A stretch of 64,000 nt of DNA, from the NCBI RefSeq assembly GCF_020524585.1, contig NZ_JAIVLK010000010.1, positions 1 to 64,000 of the forward strand. The letters are read 5' to 3'. The notes beneath the pieces are model-generated. The model was not told the origin of the DNA, searched no databases, and saw only the letters and a program-made list of their open reading frames with translations. The translations under genes and the position numbers were made by a program. Positions 51,614 to 60,962 of the stretch are shown here, piece by piece. Position 1 is the stretch's first letter. Every line of letters begins with the position of its first letter. Source of the stretch: Celeribacter naphthalenivorans. Lineage in GTDB: Bacteria; Pseudomonadota; Alphaproteobacteria; Rhodobacterales; Rhodobacteraceae.

Positions 51614-52621
51614 ATGCGTTTTGAACTGAAAACCCTCACCGCCGCTGCGGCGCTCACGCTCGGCATGGGTGCCATGGCCAGCGCGGAAACCATCCGCATC
51701 GCCCACGTCGACCCGGACGAATGGACCGGCTCGAAAAAAGGCGCTGCGGCCCAGATTTTCAAGAACATCGTCGAAGGTGAAACCGATCTTGAAGTCGAAA
51801 TCTTCCCGGCAGGCGCCCTTGGCAACGAAGACGAGCTGATCGGTCAGGCCCAAGAAGGCCTGTTGCAGATGGCCATCGTCTCCGGCGCCATGTCGAAAGC
51901 CTGCCCGGCGGCCTCCGTTCTCGACATCCCTTACACCTTTGCCTCCGCGACCGTGGCTTGGGACGTGCTCGACGGTGAATTCGGCGACAACCTCGCGCAG
52001 CACTGCCTCGACCAAACCGGCCTGCGCACGCTGGCTTACGGTGAAACCGGTTTCCGCAACTTCACCAACGGCACCCGCGAAATTCGCAGCCCCGAGGATA
52101 TGGCAGGCCTGAAATTCCGCGTTCAGCCGATCCCGCTCTACATCGAAATGGTCAAAGGTCTGGGCGGTGAGCCGACCCCGATCGCATGGACCGAACTGCC
52201 GAACGCGCTCTCCACGGGTGTGGTCGACGGTCAGGAAAACCCGGTTGGCGTTATCTACAACAACGGCCTGCACAAGCTGCAGCAATACATGACGCTCGAC
52301 GGCCACGTCTACGCCGCCGACTTCATCGTGATCGACGACGCGTTCTTTGGCGACCTCTCGGCCTCCGAGCAGGAAGTCGTCGCGAAAGCCGCGCGCATCG
52401 CGGGCAACATGGGCCGTTCGATCCAGCAGTGGAACACCGCAGAAGGCGTCAAGAAGGTTCAGGAAGAAGGCATGCAAGTCTACTCCCCGACCGCCGACGA
52501 AATCGCCGCATTCGCTGAGAAAGCACAGCCTGCCGTGATCGAATATCTCCGTGGCGAGCTGGGCGACGATGCCGTCTGGATCGACAACCTGCAGGCCGCC
52601 GTGGCCGCCACGAACGAGTGA
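51614..52621 (+). CDS. dctP: TRAP transporter solute-binding protein DctP
   Basis: 335 residues with signal peptide to about residue 24 (TLTAAAALTLGMGAMASAE). Mature start TIRIAHVDPDEWTGSKKGAAAQIFKNIVEG; LKFRVQPIPLYIEMVKGLGGEPTPIAWTELPNALSTGVVDGQENPVGVIYNNGLH has the Arg that binds the substrate carboxylate. Because the gene lies between quinate/shikimate dehydrogenase and QuiC, the ligand is likely quinate, shikimate or dehydroshikimate. A strong hairpin follows. Confidence 0.92.
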   Translation: MRFELKTLTAAAALTLGMGAMASAETIRIAHVDPDEWTGSKKGAAAQIFKNIVEGETDLEVEIFPAGALGNEDELIGQAQEGLLQMAIVSGAMSKACPAASVLDIPYTFASATVAWDVLDGEFGDNLAQHCLDQTGLRTLAYGETGFRNFTNGTREIRSPEDMAGLKFRVQPIPLYIEMVKGLGGEPTPIAWTELPNALSTGVVDGQENPVGVIYNNGLHKLQQYMTLDGHVYAADFIVIDDAFFGDLSASEQEVVAKAARIAGNMGRSIQQWNTAEGVKKVQEEGMQVYSPTADEIAAFAEKAQPAVIEYLRGELGDDAVWIDNLQAAVAATNE

Positions 52622-52650
52622 TCCCTCATCCGGACCACGACACGTAACTG

Positions 52651-52688
52651 ACGGCGGACCGGCGCAAAATGTGCCGGTCCAACGCCGT
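52651..52688 (+). other. Hairpin between dctP and dctQ
   Basis: Inner stem GACCGGC (52657-52663) / GCCGGTC (52673-52679) with a 9-nt loop, outer stem ACGGCG (52651-52656) / CGCCGT (52683-52688) with a 3-nt bulge. No T run. Same position relative to the binding-protein gene as the hairpins after nrtA and ugpB. Confidence 0.75.
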
Positions 52689-52702
52689 AAAGAGGGGGCT
52701 CC

Positions 52703-53236
52703 ATGCACCGTTTCAACGCCATTCTCAGACGGGTTTTCGCCTTTGGCTCCGGCCTGTCCATGGCGCTCGTCTTCGCGATCATCTTCGTGAACTCGCTGCG
52801 CCGCTACATCGTCGGGCAATCCGTGCCTTGGGGCGAGGAGCTTCCGATTTACCTGACCATTTATGGCGTGATGTTCGGCGTCGCTTGGGCCTATAGCGTC
52901 GATCAACACATCCGCTTTACGATCCTTGTCGACATGATCAAACGCCGAACCCGCGAGAAACTTTATCTCGCGGTGGATGTGGTCACCATGATCTCCGGGC
53001 TGTGTCTCGCCTATTCCGGGCATATGTTCGCCATGCGTCGCGGCAATCTGGCCTCCTCGGGTCTGAAATCCACCGCCGACAGCCTTGCGCAATCCACCGG
53101 CATCGAAGCCCTCACCTGGATCGGCAAGGTCGGCACCTGGCAATATGCCATGGCCATCGGCGGCGTGCTTTTGGCGCTGGCGGCCTTTGGAAAATTCTTT
53201 GAGCGCCTTGACGCTTTGAAAGGGGTGCAGAGATGA
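52703..53236 (+). CDS. dctQ: TRAP transporter small permease DctQ
   Basis: 177 residues, four membrane helices (RVFAFGSGLSMALVFAIIFVNSLRRYIVGQSVPWGEELPIYLTIYGVMFGVAWAY). The WGEEL segment is the family hallmark. RBS AGAGGGGGCTCC. Overlaps dctM by 4 bp. Confidence 0.93.
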   Translation: MHRFNAILRRVFAFGSGLSMALVFAIIFVNSLRRYIVGQSVPWGEELPIYLTIYGVMFGVAWAYSVDQHIRFTILVDMIKRRTREKLYLAVDVVTMISGLCLAYSGHMFAMRRGNLASSGLKSTADSLAQSTGIEALTWIGKVGTWQYAMAIGGVLLALAAFGKFFERLDALKGVQR

Positions 53237-54507
53237 TCTACGCCGTTCTGATCCTTGCGCTGATCGCCGGTGTGCCGATCGCCTTCTCGATCCTCGCCGC
53301 GCTGTTTTCTTTCATGGCGACGCAGGACAATCCCTATGTCATGCGCATCGTCGCCACCGAGATGTTCAAGAGCCTGAACTCTTTCCCGCTTTTGGCCATC
53401 CCGCTGTTCGTTTTGGCGGGTGAGATGATGAACGAGTCCGGCATCACCGGTCGTATCATCGCCTTTGCCAACGTCCTCGTCGGGCGGATGCGCGCGGGTC
53501 TGGCCTTGGTCAACATCTGGGCCTCTGTGATCTTTGCCGGTCTTTCCGGTTCTGCCGTGGCCGACACCTCCGCCATCGGGCGCGTGTTCATCCCCGAGAT
53601 GGAGAAACACGGCTACAAACGCGATTTCGCCGCCGCCCTGACTGCCGCCTCCTCCGTCATCGGGCCGATCATTCCGCCCTCGATCCCGGTGATCATCTAT
53701 GCGCTGATCGTCTCCGGCGTTTCAGTGCCCGCGCTCTTCATGGCGGGCGTGATCCCCGGCATCCTTTTGGCCGTCTTCCTCTCGGCCTATGTGATGCTGA
53801 CGGTGAAAATCGACCATGGCGATCAGACCAGCGATCTGGTGACGCAGCCTGCAGGTCAGGCCCTGATGGGTGGCATCCTTCCGCTGTTGATGCCGGTTTT
53901 CGTGGTGGGGTCGATCCTCTTGGGCATCGTGACACCCACCGAAGCGGCCAGCTTTGCGGTCGCCTATGCGCTCTTCCTCGGCCTCTTCGTCTACCGCAAG
54001 ATCAAGCTCGACCGTCTGCCGACGATCTTCGCCGCCGCCATGCGCGACAGTGCGGTGATCCTTGTGATCATCTCTGCCGTGGGCGCGGGCAACTGGCTTT
54101 TGACCTACAACCGCGTGCCGAACATGCTCACCGATTGGGTGCTGTCGAACGTCGATGGTCAGACCGCCTTCCTGATCGCCGTGATCCTGCTGTTCCTCTT
54201 CGTGGGTCTCTTCCTCGAAGGCATCGCGGCCATGTTGGTCCTCGTGCCGATCCTGCATCCGATTGCCGTGAGCCTCGGCATCGACCCGGTGCATTTCGGC
54301 ATTCTCGTGATCTTCAACTTGATGATCGGGTTGATCACGCCGCCGCTGGGCCTCTGTCTCTTCGTCGCCGAAGGGGTGGCGCAGGTGGGGATGGCAAAGC
54401 TCACCCGCGCGATCCTGCCGTTCTTTGCGGTGGAGGTGCTGGTGCTGTTGATCCTCACCTTTGTGCCGCAAACGGTGACCTGGCTGCCGACCGTGCTTGG
54501 TTATTGA
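53233..54507 (+). CDS. dctM: TRAP transporter large permease DctM
   Basis: 424 residues, about 12 membrane helices. Conserved: LLAIPLFVLAGEMMNESGITGRII, GLSGSAVADTSAIGRVFIPEM, ASSVIGPIIPPSIPVIIYA, VTPTEAASFAVAYALFLGLFVYRK and LITPPLGLCLFVAEGVAQV. This is the ion-coupled channel subunit. The sequence is complete and normal in length. Confidence 0.95.
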   Translation: MIYAVLILALIAGVPIAFSILAALFSFMATQDNPYVMRIVATEMFKSLNSFPLLAIPLFVLAGEMMNESGITGRIIAFANVLVGRMRAGLALVNIWASVIFAGLSGSAVADTSAIGRVFIPEMEKHGYKRDFAAALTAASSVIGPIIPPSIPVIIYALIVSGVSVPALFMAGVIPGILLAVFLSAYVMLTVKIDHGDQTSDLVTQPAGQALMGGILPLLMPVFVVGSILLGIVTPTEAASFAVAYALFLGLFVYRKIKLDRLPTIFAAAMRDSAVILVIISAVGAGNWLLTYNRVPNMLTDWVLSNVDGQTAFLIAVILLFLFVGLFLEGIAAMLVLVPILHPIAVSLGIDPVHFGILVIFNLMIGLITPPLGLCLFVAEGVAQVGMAKLTRAILPFFAVEVLVLLILTFVPQTVTWLPTVLGY

Positions 54508-54564
54508 TAAAACACCCTCGGGCCCATTTTGGGCCTGGGGTCTTTCCCATAGGAGTTTCCCACG

Positions 54565-56460
54565 ATGAAGACCTCGATTGCCACCGTTTCGATTTCCGGC
54601 AACTTCCGGGAGAAACTCGACGCCATCTCGAAGGCAGGCTACGACGGCATCGAGATTTTCGAACAGGATTTCATCGCCCATGACGGCGGCCCACGCGAGG
54701 TGGCGCGGATGGTGCGCGATTACGGGCTCGACATCCCGCTGTTCCAGCCGTTTCGCGATTTCGAATGCCTGCCGGAACCGCTCCGGTCCAAGGCCTTTGA
54801 TCGCGCGAAACGCAAATTCGACGTGATGAACGAGCTGGGGACGGACCTTATCCTGTTCTGTTCCTCCTGCCACCCGGCGAGCCTCGGCGGCATCGACCGC
54901 GCGGCGGATGATTTCGCTGCATTGGGCGAGGTGGCCAAAGCACATGGCGTCCGCGTCGGCTATGAGGCGCTCGCCTGGGGGCGTCACATCAACGATCACC
55001 GCGACGCCTGGGAGATCGTGCGCCGCGCCGATCACGACAACATCGGCTTGATCGTCGACAGTTTCCACACGTTGGGGCGCAAGCTCGACCCGAATTCGAT
55101 CCGCTCCATCCCCGGCGACAAGATTTTCTTTGTCCAGCTGGCCGATGCGCCGCTCATCGACATGGACCTGCTCTATTGGTCGCGCCACTTCCGCAACATG
55201 CCGGGCGAAGGCGATCTCGACGTCACGGGTTTCATGCGCGCGGTCATGGCCTCGGGCTATGCCGGGCCGATCAGCCTTGAGATTTTCAACGACCAGTTCC
55301 GGGGCGGCAATCCCCTGACCATCGCGCAGGACGGCTATCGCTCGCTGATTTCGCTGATGGACGATGTGCGCACGTTGGAGCCGACGATCGCGCTCGACCT
55401 GCCGCCGATCCCGCCGCGTGTCGGGGTCGAAGGCGTGTCCTTCATCGAATTCGCCGCCCGTGGCGAGGATGCGCAGAAGCTCTCCAAGCTTCTCGGCTCT
55501 CTGGGGTTCGTACACACCGGCCATCACCGCAACAAGGAAATCGGCCTCTGGCAACAGGGCGACATCCGTATTGTATTGAACTCCGAAGACAGTGGCCACG
55601 CCGCCCATGTCTGGAACGCGCGGGGGCTGAGTGTCTGCGACATCGGGCTCAAGGTCGGCTCGGCCACGGACACCGTCGCCCGCGCCACCGCCTTGGGGGC
55701 CAGCCCCTTTGAGCAACCCATCGGCCCCGGCGAATTGTCGATCCCGGCCATTCGCGGGCTTGAAGGATCGGTTCTGCATTTCATCGACGAGGAAAGCGGG
55801 CTGTCGCGGGTTTGGGACGTGGAATTCGTGGCGACAGGCGAGGCGCCGACCGCCGACGCCGGTCTCAAGCGCATCGACCACATCGCCCAGACCATGAGCT
55901 ACGACAATATGCTCAGCTGGACGCTGTTCTACACCGCGCTTTTCGACATGGACAAATCGCCCATGGTCGATGTGATCGACCCGGACGGTCTGGTCCGCTC
56001 GCAAGTGGTCGAAAGCGAAGGGCGCGGGTTCTGCGTGTCGCTCAACGGTGCGGAGACGCATCGCACGCTGGCCGGGGATTTCTTGGCGCAGAGTTTTGGC
56101 GCCTCGGTGCAGCACATCGCGCTTGCGACCGACGACATCTTTGCCACGGCCGAAGCGTTGAAAACCTGCGGCTTCGATCCCCTGCCCCTGTCGGAAAACT
56201 ACTATGCCGATCTCGCGGCGCGCTTCGATCTGGCGCCCGGGCTTTTGGAACGTTTGAAAGCCGCCAATGTGTTCTACGACGAACTCAATGGCAGCCCCTT
56301 CTTCCAGCTCTATTCCCGCAGCTTCGCAGGCGGCATGTTCTTTGAGATCGTGCAGCGCGAGCCGGGCTATGGCGGCTATGGCGCCGCCAATGCGCCCTTC
56401 CGGATTGCCGCACAAAAACGTCTGGCGCGGCCAAAGGGCATGCCCGCGATGAAGGGCTGA
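54565..56460 (+). CDS. quiC: 3-Dehydroshikimate dehydratase, QuiC type (TIM barrel plus HPPD-like domain)
   Basis: 631 residues. Residues 1-275 are a sugar-phosphate-isomerase-like TIM barrel carrying the four metal ligands of QuiC1-type dehydratases: E134 (GYEALAWG), D165 (IVDSFHTL), Q191 (FVQLADAP) and E239 (SLEIFNDQ). Residues about 290-625 form a 4-hydroxyphenylpyruvate-dioxygenase-like vicinal-oxygen-chelate domain with H (RIDHIAQTM), H (VQHIALATDDI) and E (FFEIVQREPGYGGYG). Known relatives convert 3-dehydroshikimate to protocatechuate; the C-terminal half's own activity is unsettled. Last gene of the cluster, with a terminator behind. Confidence 0.92.
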   Translation: MKTSIATVSISGNFREKLDAISKAGYDGIEIFEQDFIAHDGGPREVARMVRDYGLDIPLFQPFRDFECLPEPLRSKAFDRAKRKFDVMNELGTDLILFCSSCHPASLGGIDRAADDFAALGEVAKAHGVRVGYEALAWGRHINDHRDAWEIVRRADHDNIGLIVDSFHTLGRKLDPNSIRSIPGDKIFFVQLADAPLIDMDLLYWSRHFRNMPGEGDLDVTGFMRAVMASGYAGPISLEIFNDQFRGGNPLTIAQDGYRSLISLMDDVRTLEPTIALDLPPIPPRVGVEGVSFIEFAARGEDAQKLSKLLGSLGFVHTGHHRNKEIGLWQQGDIRIVLNSEDSGHAAHVWNARGLSVCDIGLKVGSATDTVARATALGASPFEQPIGPGELSIPAIRGLEGSVLHFIDEESGLSRVWDVEFVATGEAPTADAGLKRIDHIAQTMSYDNMLSWTLFYTALFDMDKSPMVDVIDPDGLVRSQVVESEGRGFCVSLNGAETHRTLAGDFLAQSFGASVQHIALATDDIFATAEALKTCGFDPLPLSENYYADLAARFDLAPGLLERLKAANVFYDELNGSPFFQLYSRSFAGGMFFEIVQREPGYGGYGAANAPFRIAAQKRLARPKGMPAMKG

Positions 56461-56478
56461 GCCGATTTCCAAAACCAC

Positions 56479-56514
56479 AAAGACCGGGCCCCAATGAGGC
56501 CCGGTCTTTTTTCT
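56479..56514. terminator. Bidirectional terminator after quiC
   Basis: A 12-bp stem AAAGACCGGGCC / GGCCCGGTCTTT with a 7-nt loop and T run lies between convergent quiC and the SDR gene. Confidence 0.9.
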
Positions 56515-56527
56515 TATGTGCTCTCGC

Positions 56528-57295
56528 TTAGAGGAAAGCGCCGTTGTCGACCTGAATGATCTGACCTGTGACGGCCTTGCCCATTTCGCTGGCGAGATAG
56601 AGCGCGGCATAGGCCTGGTCGCGCGGCTCGGTCATCGGCACGGTGGTGTTGGTGTATTTGTCGGAGAACTCCAGCATCACATCGCCACCTTCCTGTTCAC
56701 CCGCCGCCCAGGCGCGCGCGGCGTCTGTATCGGTCACGCCCGGCGCGATGGCGTTACAGCGGATGTTAGTGCCCGAAAGACGGATCGCGATGTTTTTGGT
56801 CATCGTGTTCAGCCCGCCCTTGGTCGAGGTATAGGCCACGCCGCAGATCGGCAGGGTGCCGTTCACAGACGACACGTTGATGATCCGGCCTTCGTTGCGC
56901 GGCATGAAATGTTTCACCGCCTCGCGGCAATAGCGGAACGGCCCGGCGAGGTTCAGCTCCATGATCTTGGCAAAATGTTCGTCCGTGGCCTCCTCGATGG
57001 CGACCATATCGCCGGAGCCTGCGTTGTTGACCATGATGTCAACCTGACCATAGGCCTTGATCGCCTCTTCGAACACACGCGCGGGCGCCTCAGGATCGGA
57101 GGAATCGGCCACAAGGCCCATCACCGTGCCGCCCTTGGCGTTGATCTCGGCGACTTTCTCGTCGAGCAGGTCCTTGCCGCGTGCGGTCAGGATGACATTG
57201 GCGCCCTCTTCGGCGAAGAGCTCGGCAATCGCGAGGCCGATGCCTTTGGTGGCGCCGGTGACAATCGCTGTTTTTCCTTCGAGCATCTTATGCAT
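56528..57295 (-). CDS. SDR-family oxidoreductase
   Basis: 255 residues of the classical type: TGATKGIG cofactor loop, NNAG motif (VNNAGSGD), active site Ser-Tyr-Lys (NVSSVNG..., AYTSTKGGL) and the C-terminal VTGQIIQVDNGAFL. The residue after beta-strand 2 (LTARGKD) favours NADP slightly. It converges on quiC and may handle a related alcohol or keto acid, but no substrate can be assigned. Confidence 0.88.
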   Translation of the reverse strand: MHKMLEGKTAIVTGATKGIGLAIAELFAEEGANVILTARGKDLLDEKVAEINAKGGTVMGLVADSSDPEAPARVFEEAIKAYGQVDIMVNNAGSGDMVAIEEATDEHFAKIMELNLAGPFRYCREAVKHFMPRNEGRIINVSSVNGTLPICGVAYTSTKGGLNTMTKNIAIRLSGTNIRCNAIAPGVTDTDAARAWAAGEQEGGDVMLEFSDKYTNTTVPMTEPRDQAYAALYLASEMGKAVTGQIIQVDNGAFL

Positions 57296-57324
57296 GGTGT
57301 TTTCCTTTCTTGAAATCTAACGGT

Positions 57325-57693
57325 TCAGCGCGGCGTGATGCGCACGCTGGCGGCACGGGTTCGGGCGGAAATCATCGGCGCGAGGTAAGAGCTTTTGGCG
57401 TATTTCGCCTGATAGGCGGCGTCGATTTCGTCATTGAGCGCGGCGGCAGCGGGCGCGAAAGCCACATCATAGATCTGCCCCGCGACCGAAATCCGCCCTG
57501 CGCCTTCGCGCATCGCGGCCTTGTACCAGCGCGACGAAGCGCCGTTGTAAGGTCGGACATAAAGCCCGTCGCCCACGACCACCGACCAGATGAACGTCGG
57601 CGTGCCATAGGTTTTGCCATCCTCGCGGAACGGCGAAATCCTCAGATCGTCCGCAGCCGCGATCGCGGTGAGTTGCTCCTTGGTCCAATTCAT
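57325..57693 (-). CDS. DUF2255 family protein
   Basis: 122 residues from ATG 57693 (RBS GAGGAGCTGGAAA). The pattern LRISPFREDGKTYGTPTFIWSVVVGDGLYVRPYNGASSRWYKAAM is that of DUF2255, a split-barrel-like small family of unknown function. The SDR gene follows 29 bp later in the same direction, so they are probably co-transcribed. Confidence 0.82.
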   Translation of the reverse strand: MNWTKEQLTAIAAADDLRISPFREDGKTYGTPTFIWSVVVGDGLYVRPYNGASSRWYKAAMREGAGRISVAGQIYDVAFAPAAAALNDEIDAAYQAKYAKSSYLAPMISARTRAASVRITPR

Positions 57694-57967
57694 TTTCCAG
57701 CTCCTCATTGCCGTTTCGAACATCCAGCTGGCGCTCCCGCACTGGCCGGTTGAAAGGAATATAACCCGCCCGCTGAGCCAGATTAGAGCCGTGCGGAAAC
57801 TGGCACTCATGATCTAAATTCATGAAACCATTTGAATATTGTGCCGTCGAAGAATGCCCCGCGTTCATGATCTCCGCTCATCAGTGGTGGAGAATTTCCA
57901 TGCATAGTCTCGCCAAACCGCGCGCTTTAGATGTCTGACAAACAGCGCCCAAACAGGACCGCACACC
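57694..57967. other. Divergent intergenic region before the MFS exporter
   Basis: 274 bp with no gene. TCATGA occurs at 57807-57812, 57820-57825 and 57874-57879, the first and third extended to TCATGATCT. Possible operators for an unlinked regulator of the divergent DUF2255-SDR and MFS genes. Confidence 0.4.
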
Positions 57968-59134
57968 ATGCACCGCACAGATCACGCTTCGACCTCTTCC
58001 GCCCTGCCCTTGTTGGCCCTTGGCCTTGGCTCCTTCGGCATTGGCACCACGGAATTCGCGCCTATGGGCCTCTTGCCCGCGATTGCCGAGGGCACTGGCA
58101 CGTCGATCCCTGCGGCGGGCCAATTGGTCACCGCCTATGCCATCGGCGTCATGGTCAGCGCGCCGGTGATGACCCTCTACATGTCGCGGTTCGACCGCAA
58201 AGCCGCACTGATGGCGATGATGGCGGTGCTTATTCTGGGCAACCTGATTTCGGCCCTCGCGCCGGGCTATTGGACGCTTTTGGTCGGGCGGCTGATCACC
58301 AGCATGTGCCAAGGCGCGTTTTTCGGCATCGGTGCAGTCGTGGCAACGAGCCTTGTCCCGAAAGACCGCCAAGCCAGCGCGGTGGCTACCATGTTCATGG
58401 GGCTCAGCATCGCCAATATCGGCGGGGTGCCTGCCTCGGCTTGGCTCGGCGCCCATGTCGGCTGGCGCATGGCCTTCGGCGCCGCAGTCGTCATCGGGCT
58501 GTTCGCGATTGCCGCGCTGGCGCTTGCCCTGCCGAAAGAGGCCCCCGGCCCGCGCCCGAATGCCAAGGCCGAATTGCGCGCGCTGCTCAATCCGCAGATG
58601 GCGATCACGCTCATCGCCACGGTGCTTTTCGCAGGCGGGTTCTTTGCGGTCTACACCTATGTCGCGCCGCTTTTGCACACTCTGGCGGGGGCGGATGACA
58701 GTTTCGTCGTGCTGGTGCTCGTGCTGATCGGTCTGGGCCTGACCTTTGGCAATTGGTTCGGCGGACGGCTGGCCGATTGGTCGCTGGACAAAGGCGCGCG
58801 CATTGCGATGCTGGCTCTTGCGCTGTCCTCTCTCTTGCTGCCGCTTTTGGCCACCACCGGCCCCGGCGCGATGATCGGCTTTGTGCTTTGGGCCGTCACC
58901 GCCTTTGCCTGTGTGCCCGCGCTGCAAATCCGCGCGATGCAGGCCGCCGCCGCCGCGCCCTCCCTCGGCGCCGCGTTCAACATCGCCGCATTCAATTTGG
59001 GCAATGCTGTGGGCGCGGGCGCAGGCGGCGCGGTCATCGGCTGGGATTTGGGCTACGCCGCCGTGCCGGTGGCGGGCGGGCTGATCGTGTTTCTGGGCCT
59101 CGCCAGTCTTTGGGTCCGCCGCGCCACGTCTTGA
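57968..59134 (+). CDS. MFS transporter (DHA1/AraJ-like exporter)
   Basis: 388 residues, 12 membrane helices. It starts with LLALGLGSFGIGTTEFAPMGLLPAIAEG and has the loop 2-3 motif SRFDRKAAL, both marks of the sugar-efflux/multidrug DHA1 group, plus a GVPASAWLGAHVGWRMAF motif C region. Probably exports a small metabolite or drug by proton antiport. It stands alone and is divergent from the DUF2255 gene. Confidence 0.9.
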   Translation: MHRTDHASTSSALPLLALGLGSFGIGTTEFAPMGLLPAIAEGTGTSIPAAGQLVTAYAIGVMVSAPVMTLYMSRFDRKAALMAMMAVLILGNLISALAPGYWTLLVGRLITSMCQGAFFGIGAVVATSLVPKDRQASAVATMFMGLSIANIGGVPASAWLGAHVGWRMAFGAAVVIGLFAIAALALALPKEAPGPRPNAKAELRALLNPQMAITLIATVLFAGGFFAVYTYVAPLLHTLAGADDSFVVLVLVLIGLGLTFGNWFGGRLADWSLDKGARIAMLALALSSLLLPLLATTGPGAMIGFVLWAVTAFACVPALQIRAMQAAAAAPSLGAAFNIAAFNLGNAVGAGAGGAVIGWDLGYAAVPVAGGLIVFLGLASLWVRRATS

Positions 59135-59143
59135 TCCGGCCTC

Positions 59144-60169
59144 TTAAGCCGGATCACCCATCGTCAAGACGAGCCGACCCATCACATCGCCCGCCGCCAG
59201 ACGTTCCAGTCCCGCGCCGACATCTTCGAAGGGCAGAGCCTCGATTTCGACGGGCGGCATGTGTTTGGCGGCAAAGTTGAGAAAGGCGCGCAATTCGGCG
59301 CGGGTGCCGACAGAGGACCCCATCACCCGATGCCCGCCATTGATCAGCCACATCATCGACAGCGGCACGGGATCGTGCACCAGAGCGACGGCAACGATCT
59401 GGCTCAGCGGATTGACGATGGCGGCGATAATGTCCCAGACCTTCGGCGTCGGCGCAAAGTTCAACGTGATGTCGGCCCCGCCCCAAGCACGCAGGGCCTC
59501 GATCTCATCGGGGGCCACGGCCAGGCTGGCCCCATGGCGCAGCGCCTCGCCGCGTTTGGCGGGATCGAGATCGACCACCGCCACCTCAAGCCCGCGCGCC
59601 AGCCCGATGGCAATGGCATATTGCCCCAACCCACCGGCACCGACGATCACAAGCCGCTTGCCGGCCTGCACCTCGCAACGCTCCAGCGCCGACCAGGCGG
59701 TCAGCCCGGCGCAGAGCAAAGGCCCGCCGGTGACCGGGTCGATCTCGTCCGGAATTTCGGTGGCAAAGGCGGCCTCGACAATCGCATATTCCGCGAAGGC
59801 GCCGTAGGCGTCGAGACCGCGCGCCTTTTGCGATTGGCAGAAGGTCTCATGCCCGGTCAGACAGGGATCGCAATGTTGGCAGGTCTCATAGAGCCACGGC
59901 AAGCCGATCCGCGTGCCTTCCGCCAAAGGACCGTCGCCCGCGACGATCCGACCGATTCCTTCGTGACCGAGGATGAGCGGAAAGGCCTCCTCCGGCATCG
60001 GTTCCTCACCGCGCTGCACATGCAGGTCCGAATGACAAATGCCGCAGGCCTCGAGCTTGACGAGATATTGCCCCGGCCCCGGCACCGGCACGGGCACCTC
60101 GGCAATCCGCAACGCCGCCCCGGGCGCATCGCAAAGCGCGGCCTTCATCGTGGTGGGAAGATCAGTCAT
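59144..60169 (-). CDS. Zinc-dependent alcohol dehydrogenase
   Basis: 341 residues of the medium-chain MDR family: GICHSDLHVQRGE (catalytic Zn Cys/His), LILGHEGIGRIV (GHE), structural zinc Cys set CQHCDPCLTGHETFC, and the NAD fold IVGAGGLGQYAIAIGLARGLEVAVVDLD with the Asp favouring NAD. The start at ATG 60169 (RBS AAGGAGCCAAC) overlaps the upstream permease by 8 bp, so it is the last gene of the ABC operon. It could oxidise or reduce the imported compound or its aldehyde; substrate unknown. Confidence 0.9.
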   Translation of the reverse strand: MTDLPTTMKAALCDAPGAALRIAEVPVPVPGPGQYLVKLEACGICHSDLHVQRGEEPMPEEAFPLILGHEGIGRIVAGDGPLAEGTRIGLPWLYETCQHCDPCLTGHETFCQSQKARGLDAYGAFAEYAIVEAAFATEIPDEIDPVTGGPLLCAGLTAWSALERCEVQAGKRLVIVGAGGLGQYAIAIGLARGLEVAVVDLDPAKRGEALRHGASLAVAPDEIEALRAWGGADITLNFAPTPKVWDIIAAIVNPLSQIVAVALVHDPVPLSMMWLINGGHRVMGSSVGTRAELRAFLNFAAKHMPPVEIEALPFEDVGAGLERLAAGDVMGRLVLTMGDPA

Positions 60170-60962
60170 GTTGGCTCCTTTCGGCGCCCAAAAGTCGCGG
60201 CAGGTTGCCGAACCGACCGATAAGGCCAAAGATCAGCGCCGAGAGGGCGGCAAAGATCACGGAGACCACGGCAAGGATCGGCGTATAGCCATAGCGGAGC
60301 GCGTTGAAAATCTTGATCGGCAGGGTTTCGACGGTGAAGCCCGCGACCATATAGGCGATGATATATTCGTTGAGACTGAGCACGAAGGCGAAGGCATATC
60401 CCGAGACCATATAGGGGATCAGCAACGGCAGGATGACGGTGCGAAACACGCCCCATCGCCCGGCGCCCATCACCCGCGCGGCTTCGATGAGGGATCGGTC
60501 GATGCCCTTGAGACCCAAGGAGATGGTGACCAAAGGTAGGGTCACGAGGAAGATGCCGTGGGAGATGATGGTGGCGTAAATCCGGCCATAGCCGCCGAGC
60601 GTCATCCAGAAAATCATGAACCCAAGCGCAGAGATCACCGGCGGCAAGGCGAAAGGCGCCAGCCCCATACCGGTGAGCGCCTTGGCCGCGATCCCGCGCC
60701 GTTCCCAAACGTAAAGCGCCAGAGGCAGGGCAATCGCCACCGCAAGCGCCGCCGCACAGGCCGCGATCACGAGCGAATGACGCAAAGGCACCAACCATTC
60801 GCTTTGTCGAAACAGCTCGCCATACCAGCGCAGCGACGGATCGACCGGCGGAAAGCGCAATGACTGCGGGCCGTTCAAAGACACCGCTGCCACGATCACC
60901 AGAGGCGCCAAAAGCAGGGCGAGGATCACCAGCACATAGGTGGTTTTCAAAGCGCGCGTCAT
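60162..60962 (-). CDS. ABC transporter permease (PotC-like)
   Basis: 266 residues, six membrane helices, beginning TYVLVILALLLAPLVIVAAVSLNGPQSLRFPP, typical of PotC-type permeases. EAA loop SLIEAARVMGAGRWGVFRTVILPLLIPYM. Overlaps the partner permease by 4 bp upstream. Family substrates are polyamines, opines, or similar compounds. Confidence 0.92.
   Translation of the reverse strand: MTRALKTTYVLVILALLLAPLVIVAAVSLNGPQSLRFPPVDPSLRWYGELFRQSEWLVPLRHSLVIAACAAALAVAIALPLALYVWERRGIAAKALTGMGLAPFALPPVISALGFMIFWMTLGGYGRIYATIISHGIFLVTLPLVTISLGLKGIDRSLIEAARVMGAGRWGVFRTVILPLLIPYMVSGYAFAFVLSLNEYIIAYMVAGFTVETLPIKIFNALRYGYTPILAVVSVIFAALSALIFGLIGRFGNLPRLLGAERSQHD

Noticed and set aside
53722-56610. A 962-codon open frame on the minus strand
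   Set aside because: It is antisense to dctM and quiC, which are clear family members. The frame is open because GC-rich codon use keeps stops rare in that register; its translation shows no domain.
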